From Deltaproteobacteria bacterium (lineage in GTDB: Bacteria; Myxococcota; XYA12-FULL-58-9; JAUUZB01), in the NCBI GenBank assembly GCA_030590185.1, contig JAUUZB010000023.1, forward strand, positions 1-12,657: a DNA stretch of 12,657 bases. Direction: 5' to 3'. Below the pieces are notes generated by a model, which did no database searches, was not told where the DNA came from, and saw only the letters and a program-made list of their open reading frames with translations. Made by a program: the position numbers and the translations under genes. Shown piece by piece: positions 1 through 9,200 of the stretch (position 1 is the stretch's first letter; each line of letters starts with the position of its first letter).

Positions 1-2967
1 GAAACGAGCTCATCGCAGGCAGTCAAAGGCATATTCGAGGGGCTCCACTTTGAGGGCAACACGCCACTAATGGCCGTTGCAGACGTAGATGGTGATGGCA
101 ACCGCGATATCCTCGTCGCTGTTCGCGAGGACACGCAGTACTCACCGCTTGGCGAAGACTACATTCGCTTCGAGGTGCTACTCGGTGACGGTACGGGTCA
201 GCTTCTCGATCCGGTGAGTCTTTACTGGTACCTTGGGTACGAGAGTTTGTATTTCGAATGGTCCATCGTCCATCTCGACCTCGCGGACGTCGATAGTGAC
301 GGCGATTTCGACATCATTCTGATGATATCCAATCATTACGATGTATTTTCAAACGAATCAACGCAGGACGCTCCGAGCTTCGAGTTTCTGGTCGGCGATA
401 GCAAGATGTCTCCGGGGTTCACCGCTCCGTCACCGGCGCCACACAAATTCGACGACACCGGGTTGGATAACGCAGGCCTCGCCCTAGGCAGCATGCTCGC
501 CGGCCTGGCCCACGGCGACGTCAACGGTGATGGCAACCTCGATCTCGTGTTGGTGAACATCGACACCGGCCTAGTCGACGTGATGTTCGGCGACGGCGCG
601 GGCGTCTTTGCCGACGCCATCAGCTTCGCGGCCGGCAGCGGCGCGATGATGGTGGGTCTGGTGGATGTGGATCGCGATGGCATGCTGGACATCCTCGTCG
701 GCAATTCCATCAGTGACGACATCAGCGTGTTGATGGGCGACGGGGCGGGTGATTTCGCCGCCCCGATCGCGTCGGTTATCGGCAGCGTGGGGCTCATGGG
801 CTTGACTCTGAACGATCTGAACCGGGACGGTTGCCTCGACGCCGTGATTGGCAGCACCAACGGCGTGGACCTGAGCGACGTCACCGTCATGCCCGGCAAC
901 TGTACGGGACACTTTGGCGCTGACGCCGTGGGTGTTGGCGGCATTGCCTTCGACACCGGTGACGGTCCGATCTCGGTCTCCCTCGGCGACATCGATGGCG
1001 ATGGCGATCTCGACGCCGTGACCGCCAACGAGGCCCTGAACATCAGCGAGCTGTTGGGCAACGGGCTCGGGGCTTTCGGGCCCCCAACCCACGTCACCTA
1101 TTCCGGGATGGCCAACAATTCACCGTCGGCCGGCACGCTCGCCGACATGGACGGCGACGGCGGGTTGGATTCCTTTCTGGTGGTTTCCTCTCAAGGTTAT
1201 ATCTACTGGCTTGCTAACGAGATCCTATATCCGGGAGGCGACGCGACCCCCGGGATCTTCGCGCCGTTCAGCAACAAACCCTTGGGCTACAACCCGCCCA
1301 CCCGGGCGGCCCTGGAAGTGGGGGACGTGGACGGTGACGGCAACCCGGACGTGGTGACCAACTCGCAGAACGATCTCGTGGTGGCGTACGGCCCCGAGGT
1401 GCCGGCCTACCTCGTCGACCTCCCCCTGACCTTCTACGACACGGGCGACAGCGGTGACATCAGAGCCGTGGCCCTCGGTTATGTCAACGACGACGAGCAC
1501 CTGGATGTCGTGATGGCCAGAGATCGCACCTCCGGCAATATTAGTGTGTTCCTCAACGCAGGGGGCACCGACCGCGGCACCCTGTTTGCTCCGGCGACTC
1601 ACTTCACGGCGGACACGATCGCGGTCGTCGATGTCGCGTTGGCTGACGTGGACGGCGATGGCGACCTCGACGTGGTCACCGCCAATAACAACAGCTTTGG
1701 CGACGGTCACTTCGCCGCGAGCGTCCTGCTCGGTGACGGCGCCGGCAACTTCACCCTGGAGAGGCACTACGAGGCTGGGGCTTTCACCCGCAAGGTGCTC
1801 ATCGGTGACGGCGACAGCGATGGAGACGTGGATATATTCGTGCTATCCCAGACGGCCCTGCTGGGGGGCGGTGGCGGCGCGGTACTCCAGGGCGATGGCT
1901 CCGGCGTGTTCTGGGTGCCCGCGCCCCTGCTTCCGGTACTCGTCTCCGACATGACCATCGGGGATGTCAACGGCAACTGGGACCTCGACCTGGTGAGCGT
2001 CGACAACGCCAACGACCGGATCAACGTCTGGCTCAGCAGCATCAACTTCTGCCCCGATGATCCCGACAACGACAGCGACGGAGACGCCGTTTGCGGCAAC
2101 GTCGACAACTGCCCCGCCGTGGTCAACGTCGAGCAGGCCGACGCCGATGGCGACGGACTCGGTGACGCCTGCGATGTCTGTCCGAATGACCCCGATGACG
2201 ACAGCGATGGCGACGACGTCTGTGGCGATCTCGACAACTGTCCGGCCGTGGCCAACCTCGGCCAGGGTGACGCCGACATCGACGGCTTGGGCGACGCTTG
2301 CGACGCTTGCGACAACGATGCCGACAACGACGTGGACGGCGATGGAGTCTGCGGCGACGTCGACAATTGCCCCGACGTGGCCAACCCCGGCCAGGGTAAC
2401 GCCGACAACGACGGCTTGGGCGACGCTTGCGACGCCTGCGATAACGACTCCAACAACGATCCCGATGGCGACGGCATCTGTGGCGACCTCGACAATTGTC
2501 CGGACGCCGCCAACCCAGATCAGCTCGATTCCGATGAGGATGAACTGGGCAATGCCTGCGACCTGTGCCCTGCCGACCCGGATGACGACGTCGACGGTGA
2601 CGGGTTGTGCAGCAATGCCGACAACTGTCCCGATGTGGCGAACATCGATCAAGCCGATATCGACGGCGACGGGCTGGGCGATGCCTGCGATGCGTGCACC
2701 AACGACGGCGATGACGATCTCGACGGCGACGGTATCTGTGGCGACCTCGACAACTGTCCGGGCGTGGGGAACCCCGACCAGAGTGACAGCGACAACGATG
2801 GCCTGGGGGATGTTTGTGACCCGGTCGACGACGATGCCAGCGACGACGATGCCAACGACGATGGTGCAACCCCGGGGGGCGGCTGCTCGTGCACGTCCTC
2901 GGCCAAACCGGCCTGGTGGCTACTGCTAACGCTGCTCTGGCCGATACGACGCCTGCGCAGGCGATAG
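1..2967 (+). CDS. FG-GAP/VCBS and thrombospondin type 3 repeat surface protein, 5' end outside window
   Basis: The frame is open from base 1, so the gene enters from the left and its start and signal peptide are not visible. The first in-frame ATG (70) lies inside a repeat motif and is unlikely to be the start. About twelve Asp-rich motifs of the form DxDxDGxxDhhh (for example [36 protein letters not shown]) run from about 82 to 1998. This is the calcium-binding loop pattern of FG-GAP/VCBS beta-propeller blades. Six Cys/Asp-rich thrombospondin type 3 units follow (2050-2823), then an Asp/Asn linker and a C-terminal GGCSC motif, hydrophobic segment and Arg-rich tail of MYXO-CTERM type. It is predicted to be exported, to bind calcium and to be anchored at the cell surface. 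Ligand and role are unknown; adhesion or carbohydrate binding is inference. The repeat class is clear; the full length is not. Confidence 0.92.
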   Translation, partial: ETSSSQAVKGIFEGLHFEGNTPLMAVADVDGDGNRDILVAVREDTQYSPLGEDYIRFEVLLGDGTGQLLDPVSLYWYLGYESLYFEWSIVHLDLADVDSDGDFDIILMISNHYDVFSNESTQDAPSFEFLVGDSKMSPGFTAPSPAPHKFDDTGLDNAGLALGSMLAGLAHGDVNGDGNLDLVLVNIDTGLVDVMFGDGAGVFADAISFAAGSGAMMVGLVDVDRDGMLDILVGNSISDDISVLMGDGAGDFAAPIASVIGSVGLMGLTLNDLNRDGCLDAVIGSTNGVDLSDVTVMPGNCTGHFGADAVGVGGIAFDTGDGPISVSLGDIDGDGDLDAVTANEALNISELLGNGLGAFGPPTHVTYSGMANNSPSAGTLADMDGDGGLDSFLVVSSQGYIYWLANEILYPGGDATPGIFAPFSNKPLGYNPPTRAALEVGDVDGDGNPDVVTNSQNDLVVAYGPEVPAYLVDLPLTFYDTGDSGDIRAVALGYVNDDEHLDVVMARDRTSGNISVFLNAGGTDRGTLFAPATHFTADTIAVVDVALADVDGDGDLDVVTANNNSFGDGHFAASVLLGDGAGNFTLERHYEAGAFTRKVLIGDGDSDGDVDIFVLSQTALLGGGGGAVLQGDGSGVFWVPAPLLPVLVSDMTIGDVNGNWDLDLVSVDNANDRINVWLSSINFCPDDPDNDSDGDAVCGNVDNCPAVVNVEQADADGDGLGDACDVCPNDPDDDSDGDDVCGDLDNCPAVANLGQGDADIDGLGDACDACDNDADNDVDGDGVCGDVDNCPDVANPGQGNADNDGLGDACDACDNDSNNDPDGDGICGDLDNCPDAANPDQLDSDEDELGNACDLCPADPDDDVDGDGLCSNADNCPDVANIDQADIDGDGLGDACDACTNDGDDDLDGDGICGDLDNCPGVGNPDQSDSDNDGLGDVCDPVDDDASDDDANDDGATPGGGCSCTSSAKPAWWLLLTLLWPIRRLRRR
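2050..2823 (+). repeat. Six tandem 129-bp thrombospondin type 3 repeat units
   Basis: Six consecutive 43-codon units start at 2050, 2179, 2308, 2437, 2566 and 2695 with no spacing variation. Each follows the pattern C-x6-D-x-DGD-x2-C-x3-DNCP-x3-N-x2[14 protein letters not shown], typical of calcium-binding thrombospondin type 3 repeats. Units 2 and 3 also share long near-identical DNA stretches exactly 129 nt apart, which suggests recent duplication or homogenisation. Unit 4 departs from consensus (DEDELGNAC) and unit 5 has CSNADNCP in place of CGDLDNCP. Confidence 0.9.
2875..2964 (+). other. MYXO-CTERM-like C-terminal sorting and anchoring signal
   Basis: The last 30 codons of the repeat protein encode GGGCSCTSS, a hydrophobic stretch rich in Trp and Leu ([10 protein letters not shown]) and a basic end (RRLRRR). 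A Gly-Cys-containing motif, one transmembrane helix and an Arg cluster form the tripartite layout of MYXO-CTERM signals, which direct processing and surface anchoring in myxobacteria. Which variant this is cannot be settled by eye. No sorting protease gene is visible in the window. Confidence 0.75.
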
Positions 2968-2995
2968 TCGACTACGACGGTTGCTGTCGGGCCGT

Positions 2996-3016
2996 CACCG
3001 ACCGTGAGGTGTTTTT
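2996..3016 (+). terminator. Weak candidate terminator after the repeat protein gene
   Basis: CACC (2996-2999) can pair with GGTG (3008-3011) around an 8-nt loop, directly followed by TTTTT (3012-3016). It lies 29 nt past the stop codon. The stem is only 4 bp, so this is a marginal call that rests mainly on its position and the T run. Confidence 0.25.
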
Positions 3017-3336
3017 CAAGGAGCTTCATACCTCAGCCGCGCCTCGATGTAGTCGAGGGCGACCTCGGCGCCGGCGTCAGCTCCAAGACCGGATTCGCCC
3101 GTGGGACGACATTGAAACCCGGCCTTCATGTCAACTTGCAGGATCAAGCGTCGGGCTTCGATGGCATCCGCGGCCTGCCAGGGGATCAAGCTCGTCTCCG
3201 GGGACGCGGTGGTGTTTTCCGCCAGGACGAGCCAATGACCCGGGGGCTCCCCCTGGCCGCCGGTGGACCAACCGAGTAGGGTCGCGCCGGTGGCAGGGGC
3301 AGGAAGTGAGGACGCGCCTGGGGTAGCTCTGCGGCT
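3016..3336 (-). pseudogene. Possible 3' remnant of an unidentified gene
   Basis: On the minus strand a frame of about 107 codons is open from just after a TGA at 3339-3337 to a TGA at 3018-3016. It has no ATG or GTG near its beginning; the first in-frame ATG is deep inside. It still reads like protein: codons are GC-biased at the third position, and the translation has mixed composition with segments such as GHWLVLAENTTASPE, IPWQAADAIEARRLILQVDM and a plausible C-terminus, ALDYIEARLRYEAP. I read it as the C-terminal end of a gene that lost its 5' part, perhaps when the lipoprotein gene came to lie next to it. I do not recognise the family. It could instead be a chance open frame in GC-rich DNA. 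Confidence 0.35.
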
Positions 3337-3385
3337 TCAAGCGTGCTATTTCATAGGTAGCACAGCATCGGTTGTGGGGTATTTC

Positions 3386-3392
3386 AAGGAGG
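3386..3392 (+). promoter_or_regulatory. Strong Shine-Dalgarno site that fixes the lipoprotein start
   Basis: AAGGAGG lies 8 nt before GTG 3401. This selects the GTG over in-frame starts further upstream (such as 3263), which would place a long non-hydrophobic extension ahead of the signal peptide and overlap the possible minus-strand remnant. Confidence 0.8.
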
Positions 3393-3400
3393 GGGTAGCC

Positions 3401-4537
3401 GTGCTTCGCCTATCAATAGTGTCGGTTTGTGTCTTTTCGCTTTCCTGCTCGTCCGGGGGTGGCGACGACGGCGGTACCGGAGGCATTGATCTATCGAGCC
3501 TCACGGCTCAGGAGCTCAACGACAACCTGGATATCCCCGACTCCAGTGCCATCGCGGGAGATCTCCCGGCCGGTGCCGATACCGGGATTGAGCCTCAGGT
3601 GACGAGCGTTACGCTTCCCGATCCGATTGAATTTGGTGTGCTGTTCCAGGTCGAGGTGGATTTTCAAACCGGCAGCGACGCGCTCACCAAGCTCTTTGTC
3701 CAGGTCGATGGTGGTGAAGGCTACTTCGAGCTCGCCACCAGCGCAGTACCCAACACCGCGGGCTTCGTATCATTTCCCTGTGTGATCAACGCTCCGAGCC
3801 AGGCGTTGACCAAAGCCTTCAGTTTGATCGTTCAACTCGAAGGCGAGAGCGGCACGTCGGGTCTTCCGACCATCGTCGATTTGAACATGAGTGACGAGAG
3901 CTCGGGAACCGGTGGTACGGGCGGCGGTAGTGGTGGCGGCGATCACAGCTGCAGCGCTATCAACCCCGACGCACCCGTGGGTACGACGGATGTCAGTGGA
4001 ATGGATGACGGCAGGCCTTGGACCGCGGTCGGCGTCGCGGCGCACGTGAAAACCGCTTCGGGTGAAGGCGGCCCGACGCACCTGCTGATGATCAACTTCT
4101 ACACCCAAACAACCGCTGCCTGTGGCCTGCAAGAGGCAGCCCAAATTGTCGACGGCGAAGAGCTCTACACAGCCAGGCTGGTCGAAGTCTCGAGCGCTGT
4201 TGACCCACCGGGCCTCCCGCTCCCTGGGATCTACCTCTTCAACAATGACGAAATCTCGCCTCTCGATGCGCCGTTCATGTCCGGCGCCGGAATGACCATC
4301 GGCGCTGCTGGTACCGTTGCCGGCACATGTGTCTGGAGCGCCGGTGGATTTGCAGTAACGAGTCCCACCGGCCAAATCGAGCTGACCACGGTGACCCCGA
4401 CAGAGGTGGTGGGATCGTTCACCTATGACGATGGGGACGGCAAAACGGCCTCAGGTTCTTTCACCGCTCCCGTATGTGATGACCCGCTCGTTGATGGTGA
4501 CGTCACCGAAGCCTGTTGCTTCGAAGACGCGAGCTGA
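3401..4537 (+). CDS. Probable secreted lipoprotein with two beta-rich domains
   Basis: A 378-residue protein. The GTG start is chosen from the AAGGAGG 8 nt upstream and the signal peptide that begins right there (LRLSIVSVCVFSLSC). Cys16, followed by SSGGGDDGG, looks like a lipidation site with the usual flexible tether. The residue at -3 is Ser rather than Leu, so the lipobox is not canonical. Residues of about 50-165 form a beta-rich domain, a Gly/Ser linker spans about 169-180, and a second Cys-containing domain follows. That domain opens with DGRPWTA (Trp207) and ends with a VVGSFTYDDGDGKTASGSF-like pattern, recalling small lipocalin-like lipoprotein domains of the DUF6252 type; that resemblance is a guess. 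Probably an envelope or surface lipoprotein. It sits 43 nt before the beta-barrel gene and may share its transcript. Function unknown. Confidence 0.8.
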   Translation: MLRLSIVSVCVFSLSCSSGGGDDGGTGGIDLSSLTAQELNDNLDIPDSSAIAGDLPAGADTGIEPQVTSVTLPDPIEFGVLFQVEVDFQTGSDALTKLFVQVDGGEGYFELATSAVPNTAGFVSFPCVINAPSQALTKAFSLIVQLEGESGTSGLPTIVDLNMSDESSGTGGTGGGSGGGDHSCSAINPDAPVGTTDVSGMDDGRPWTAVGVAAHVKTASGEGGPTHLLMINFYTQTTAACGLQEAAQIVDGEELYTARLVEVSSAVDPPGLPLPGIYLFNNDEISPLDAPFMSGAGMTIGAAGTVAGTCVWSAGGFAVTSPTGQIELTTVTPTEVVGSFTYDDGDGKTASGSFTAPVCDDPLVDGDVTEACCFEDAS

Positions 4538-4580
4538 TCTGCCAGGGTCGTTGATTTTCGCACCAGAAAGCCCGCACTCC

Positions 4581-5882
4581 ATGGTACGGACTATCGTCGC
4601 CGTGCTGCTCGCGGTCACCGCCGCGGGCAGCGCCCACGCTGCCGATCGGCTCATCGTCTACCCGATCCGCGCCGAAGGCAGCGATGTGGAAATCTCCGAC
4701 ACCCTGTCGGACATCGTCGCCGAGCAGATCACCGCCGCCACCGATTACGACGTCCTCACCTACGAGGATATCCGTAACGTCATCGAGTACGGAGCGCTCA
4801 AACAGATCCTCGGTTCCGATGACGAAGGTGGCCAGGCCCTGATGGAGGCCTCGCGCCGCGCCGAGGCAAAACTCATCGTCAAGGGCAGCCTCGCCGCCCT
4901 GGGCAGCGCCCGGGTCCTGACCCTGACCTTGATTAGCACCGAGGACGGCAGCGCCCTGCGGCGCATCCAACAAACATTGTATGGCGACGTGGCCCAGATC
5001 AGCGCGTCCCTGCGCACCGCGTCCCAGGCGCTCATGTCGGATCTCGACGAGAAGGTCGCCAGCTCAATCTCGGAGACCGCCTTCGAGCGCGTTTACCTGG
5101 CGGAGAAACCCAAGACCTGGAGCTTGCGCGTGTTGCCTGGCTTTCGCCTGCCCATGGGCGGGGCCTTCTCCGGCGACGGCGTCTTTCACGCCAAGGTGCC
5201 CCAGGGCCTCCTCCAGATCGAGGCCGGCTACCTGCCCTGGCAGTACCTCGAGATCGGCTTTGGCGTGAGCCTCGCCTACGGCACCGAGCGCCCGATCCTC
5301 CAGGGTCGCCTCGGGAGCGTTGACAGCAGCTTCGACCCGGTCAGCGGCGACCCGCGCACCATCGCCAGCGTGACGGTGCTCGAGAGCCGCCCGCGGTTCA
5401 ACCTGTGGAACCTGCGTCTCGGACCCCACGTGCTGGTCAGGCCGTCCAACGGCATTTTCCTACCTTACGCCGCTGCCGGCATCGGTCTCGCTGTGGAGCA
5501 GCGCGAGATCAAAAACGTCTGGGTCTCGGCGGTGATCCCAGCTCTCGGCGGAACCGCCTGCCCGGCCTACTCCGAATACGACGCCGAGCTCGGCGGCTGC
5601 TCCCTGAGCGCCCGTCTCAGGCCGGATGATCCCGCGGCTTGGCGCGTCGGTGGCGCGGTACACATCCGAATCGGCGCGGAGCTCCTGTTGATGGAGCACC
5701 TCGCTCTGCACGGCGCTGTCGGCTACGACCTGCAGATCTTTGACACCGAATCAAAAACCATCGCCGTTCGCTCCTCAGATACCTACGACGGCAGTGCTAC
5801 GATTGGCTTCACCGACATCTATGCGCTCCCGGCCATCGAGCACAGCCTCTTCGCTCAGCTCGGCGTCTTAATCTATCTCTAG
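4581..5882 (+). CDS. Outer-membrane protein with TolB/CsgG-like N-terminal domain and C-terminal beta-barrel
   Basis: A 433-residue protein. ATG 4581 is chosen because a textbook signal peptide starts there (MVRTIVAVLLAVTAAGSAHA, cleavage after AHA); in-frame starts upstream would put it inside a basic, non-hydrophobic leader overlapping the lipoprotein gene. The ribosome-binding site is weak (AGAAAG, 10 nt upstream). Residues of about 21-160 (RLIVYPIRAEG, TLSDIVAEQIT, DVLTYEDIRNVI, AEAKLIVKGSLA) match the alternating alpha/beta pattern of the TolB N-terminal/CsgG/FlgO-type periplasmic domain. From about residue 180 to the end, alternating hydrophobic/polar strands (LPGFRLPMGGAF, LEIGFGVSLAYG, LAVEQREI, GAVGYDLQIF) suggest an outer-membrane beta-barrel. 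It ends in IYL rather than the usual terminal Phe. Substrate or partner unknown. The preceding lipoprotein is a plausible partner by proximity only. Confidence 0.82.
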   Translation: MVRTIVAVLLAVTAAGSAHAADRLIVYPIRAEGSDVEISDTLSDIVAEQITAATDYDVLTYEDIRNVIEYGALKQILGSDDEGGQALMEASRRAEAKLIVKGSLAALGSARVLTLTLISTEDGSALRRIQQTLYGDVAQISASLRTASQALMSDLDEKVASSISETAFERVYLAEKPKTWSLRVLPGFRLPMGGAFSGDGVFHAKVPQGLLQIEAGYLPWQYLEIGFGVSLAYGTERPILQGRLGSVDSSFDPVSGDPRTIASVTVLESRPRFNLWNLRLGPHVLVRPSNGIFLPYAAAGIGLAVEQREIKNVWVSAVIPALGGTACPAYSEYDAELGGCSLSARLRPDDPAAWRVGGAVHIRIGAELLLMEHLALHGAVGYDLQIFDTESKTIAVRSSDTYDGSATIGFTDIYALPAIEHSLFAQLGVLIYL

Positions 5883-6000
5883 TCACCGTGGGCGAGAGCT
5901 GGCGAGATCGCCCGCTGGGATCTGTTGGGGGCTGGTCGGTTCTCCCGGCCGGCAGCTCGCGGCGGGGAGAGCAGTCTCTAGGGGGTTGCGTCGCGCCCCG
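5883..6000. terminator. Convergent-gene spacer with two hairpins
   Basis: This 118-nt gap lies between genes reading towards each other. GGGCGA (5890-5895) can pair with TCGCCC (5908-5913). TCTCCC (5941-5946) pairs with GGGAGA (5965-5970), and inside it GCCG (5948-5951) pairs with CGGC (5960-5963) around an 8-nt loop, after a single G/G mismatch. The position suits bidirectional termination, but neither hairpin has a T tract on either strand, so intrinsic terminator function is uncertain. Confidence 0.3.
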
Positions 6001-6243
6001 TCAAGTCAGCTCGTGGTAGTCGTAAAGCCCGTTGCCCGGCGGCCGCAGCCCGGTGGCGCGTAGGCGGGCCGCGAAGATCAGGAAGATGGCGTGGATATCC
6101 TCGGGCGGGTAACCCTCCTCCTGGAGCATGCGCACGAAGCTGGCGCAGTTCGCCGCCTTGGCCTCGGCGATGAGCTCGGCGCCATCGAGGTTGTCGGTGT
6201 ACGCACGCCACTCGGCCAGGGTTTGAGGGTGACTGGCGGACAC
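6001..6243 (-). CDS. Small protein translationally coupled to the helicase, unknown function
   Basis: An 80-residue protein that I do not recognise. Its GTG start (6243-6241) shares the G of the helicase stop codon in the arrangement TAGTG, and GGGGGA lies a few bases upstream inside the helicase end, so termination-reinitiation coupling is likely. The sequence is probably mostly helical: TLAEWRAYTDNLDGAELIAE, NCASFVRMLQEEGYPPEDIH, IFLIFAARLRATGL, then a short tail PPGNGLYDYHELT. It has no signal peptide, membrane segment or metal-binding motif and is mildly acidic. As the last gene of the minus-strand block, with the tight overlap, it probably acts with the helicase, for example as a subunit or modulator; that is inference. 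Small size lowers certainty, but overlap and composition favour a real gene. Confidence 0.72.
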   Translation of the reverse strand: MSASHPQTLAEWRAYTDNLDGAELIAEAKAANCASFVRMLQEEGYPPEDIHAIFLIFAARLRATGLRPPGNGLYDYHELT

Positions 6244-9200
6244 TAGTATCCCCCGCGCTCGGCGGCGTTTCGCAGCGACGGGACCAAGGCGTATTCGAGC
6301 ACGCTGGTGTCGAGGCGCAGGTCATCGGGCTCGCGCACCCCGGCCCACTCCTCGCCGAGCTCCATGGCCTGGGGAACGACGATGATGTCGTGGAAGATTT
6401 GACCGCTGACCTTCTCGTACAGGGCGCGCACCTCGTCGAGGGAGCGATCGAATTCGTCCTGGGGGCGCCGGTAGACCCAGTCGAGGTTGTAGAAGCTCAC
6501 CGGCTGCTTCTGGCCCTTGCGCCAGATCCGGCCCTCGCGCTGCTCGGTGTTCTGCCGGCTCCAGGTGTCGCGGTCGAGATGGATCCCGAGGTTGGCCCAC
6601 TGCATGTTCTGGCCCTCTTGGTAGGAGGGGCCGAACAGGGTGGCCGTGGCGATCTCGGCCTGGGGGGCGATTACCTGATCCAGCACGAACTTGTGCCAGG
6701 TGGCCGCGTCATAGGCGCGACCGCTATCGGCGGTGTAGCCCTTGGGCTTGAAGGGCAATCGATGACCGCCGATCTCCTTTAGCTCCTTGCCGTTCTGGTA
6801 AAAGCGGATCTCCTTACGCAGGCAGGCGGCGTGGATCTTGCCAGGGATCTTCTCCGAGAGCCGCAGGGCGCTGGCGCGCACGTATTCCGCCGAGTCGCTG
6901 AACAACGCCGCGCGGGTTTTCGGCTTGGCGTCGAGGTGCTTCCAAACGAGCTCCGCGGCGCGATCGAGCTTGGCGCGGTTGTTCCCCAGATCGTTGACCT
7001 CGTTGATCAAGGCGCGCAGATCCCGGCCGAACATCTTGGCGATGCGCTTGTTCCGGGCGAGCGGGTTGAGCTCGCGACGGGTGCGGCCCCGGGCGTCGAT
7101 GTACTCGCGGCTGACCCCCTGGTCCCGATAGAGCGACACCATGCCGCGCATCAGCTTGGCGATGCGCTTGGTCTTGACCCGGTACTCCTTCTCCATCTTG
7201 GGGCGCATCTTCATGGTCTCGGTGCTGAGACTGAAGCGTGGCAACCGCGTGTCGTCGATGCGCTTGTCGGCGTGCAGGAAGTTCGCCTTGATGAAGGCGT
7301 GCATGCTGTGCTTCGGGTCGATGAAGTCACCCGGCGCGAGTTCCACCTCTTCCTTGACGCCAACGGTACGACCGCCAACGACGTTGGTGTAGAGGTTGCG
7401 GAACTTGCGCATCATGTAGCGGTACTCCTTGCCCGCCGCGCGGTCGTTGAGATCGACGTTGTTGGCGATGCAGGAGAGGGTGAAGACGTCGTCGACGCTG
7501 TCCTTCATCACCGACTTGGTGAGCACCACCTTGTGGGGGTGCTCGAAGGCCAGGGCCGAGGCGCCGCCGACCCAGCGGCGATTCTTGATCCATTGCGCCT
7601 CATCGAAGAAGACCGCGCCGAATTGCTCGGGGGCGAAGGGCTCGCCGTCGTGCTCTCCCTTGCGCTGGGCGCGGGAGAACTCCCGGTAGTCCATCACCAC
7701 CAGCTTCTCGAGCAGATCCTTGGCCACCGCCGGCGTGCAGAACTTGCGGATCTCGGTTTCGAAGTTGCCGCCGAGCCCCGGCGGGCCGACGACCAGGAAG
7801 GGACGCTTTTCATCTTTTCGCTCGCGCAGCTCGAGCATCATGCCGATGGCGATCAACGTCTTGCCCATGCCGGTGTCGAGGGCGATGACGCCCTTGTTGC
7901 CGCGGGCCTCGAGCCAAGCGAGGGACTTGCGCTGCCAGTAGGTCAGCTCGAAGTCGCGGGCCTTGCCGTCGGAACCCTTGAGCTCGGTACGGAAACCACC
8001 GATGGCCGCGGCGCTGTGCTTGCCGAGGGCGGCATCGGACGACGCGATCTCCACCCGGGTGAGCTCCGCAAAATAACCTTCGAGCATGCGCGTGGCGGGT
8101 CCGTTGAGGATCAGGTCATCGACGATGTCGCGCACCAGCTTGTAGTTCTCCGGTCCGAAGATGAAGGTCGTGTTCTCGCTGCCCTTCTTGTACTTGACCG
8201 ACGGCTCGAGCTCGGAGAGGCGCCGCAGGGAGCGACGGGTCTCGGTCCAGGCGCGGTTCGAGGGGATGCGGATGTAGAGCTTCTGGCGCTTCTCGCCGCG
8301 CTCCCGCAGGGTGGTGGTGGTGATGAAGGGCTCACCGTGCTTGGGCGTGGTCGGCAACTCACCGCGCCTCGGGTCGAAGTCGTTGCCCTGGCCGCGCCGC
8401 CGGGTCAGCTCGTGGACCAGGTCGTCGAGGAAGATACCGGCAAAGGGGCCGTCGCACACCACCCGACGGGTGAGCAGGTCGCCGCTGTCCCGGGCCCACT
8501 TGGTGGGGTAGACACGGGTGAGCTCGTTTTTGTCATCCTCGAGCAGGGAGACGTACTTTGGCTCTCCCCCGAGGCGCGCCAGCTCCCGGTCGGTCAAGGA
8601 GCGCATCTCAGCCAGGGCCTTGGGGTCCCCGGCGATGACGTCGGCGTCATCGGCGATCTCGAACTGCTCGTCACGACGTTGGACGAACTCGGCGATGGTG
8701 GCGACTTCGGTTACCTGCCCCTGGTAGTCGAGAACGAAGGTGCGGCCGGTGGCCGCGTCGGTGGCCAGGCTCGAGCCCGCGCCGAGCACGTCCCGGCCCC
8801 GGGATGAGATGGCGTCCGGAAGGTTGGCGCCGCCGTCGTCGGCGAGCAAAAAGGAGGCTACCGGTTTGTCCGGCGTCGACTTGGTCAAGAAGACGCCCTT
8901 GCGGCGGGCGGTGCCGGAGAGGAGGTTGTCGTAGAGGCGGACGATCTCCTCCTTGGCCTGGCGGTCGTTGCGGCTGCCGTCGAGTCGGTTGAACAACATG
9001 AGCAGCTTGCCGCAGGCCTCGGAGAGCTCGCGCAGGGTCTTCTTGCTCGCCTGGCGGGTGACCACGACGCGGGTGGCCTCGAAGTCTTCGGCGGTCTCGT
9101 GGAAGATGGTGTTGAAGCGACTCAAGGCGACCCTGGCGGGGGCATCGTCGCCGGCTGCGGGGTCGACCCCGGGGTCCCGGTTCCCAAGCCGCGCGTTGAT

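Larger units (their letters stand above)
2968..3400. other. 433-nt spacer between envelope genes
   Basis: No intact gene is convincing here. The stretch holds the weak terminator near 3000, a possible minus-strand gene remnant (3016-3336) and the leader with the ribosome-binding site of the lipoprotein gene. I see no clear sigma-70-type promoter for the lipoprotein gene. Confidence 0.5.

Noticed and set aside
336..2652. Several long minus-strand and out-of-frame plus-strand open frames across the repeat protein
   Set aside because: They arise from repetitive Asp, Gly and Asn codons, and give monotonous Ser/Pro, Arg/His or Thr-rich translations. The sense frame has clear FG-GAP and thrombospondin repeats.
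2050..2823. Regular 129-nt repeats considered as a CRISPR-like or non-coding array
   Set aside because: The repeats are in frame, degenerate at third positions and encode thrombospondin type 3 units, so they are protein repeats.
2057..2929. Plus-strand open frame of 290 codons in the thrombospondin repeat region
   Set aside because: Its translation is a Thr/Met/Ala/Pro-rich shadow of the tandem repeats, with no ribosome-binding site.
3263..3400. N-terminal extension of the lipoprotein to an upstream in-frame start
   Set aside because: The signal peptide and a strong AAGGAGG both point to GTG 3401. The extension would bury the signal peptide and overlap a possible minus-strand remnant.
4425..4580. 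N-terminal extension of the beta-barrel protein
   Set aside because: It overlaps the lipoprotein 3' end and places a basic leader ahead of a complete signal peptide that begins at ATG 4581.
5890..5970. Hairpins between convergent genes as proven terminators
   Set aside because: Listed only as low-confidence because neither has a T tract and the stems are short or interrupted.
6831..8807. Plus-strand open frame of 658 codons opposite the helicase
   Set aside because: It is in the codon-aligned antisense register of the helicase. There, stops would need sense TTA, CTA or TCA codons, which are rare in this GC-rich gene. Its Ala/Leu/Gly/Val-heavy translation shows no domain, while the minus strand has full helicase motifs.
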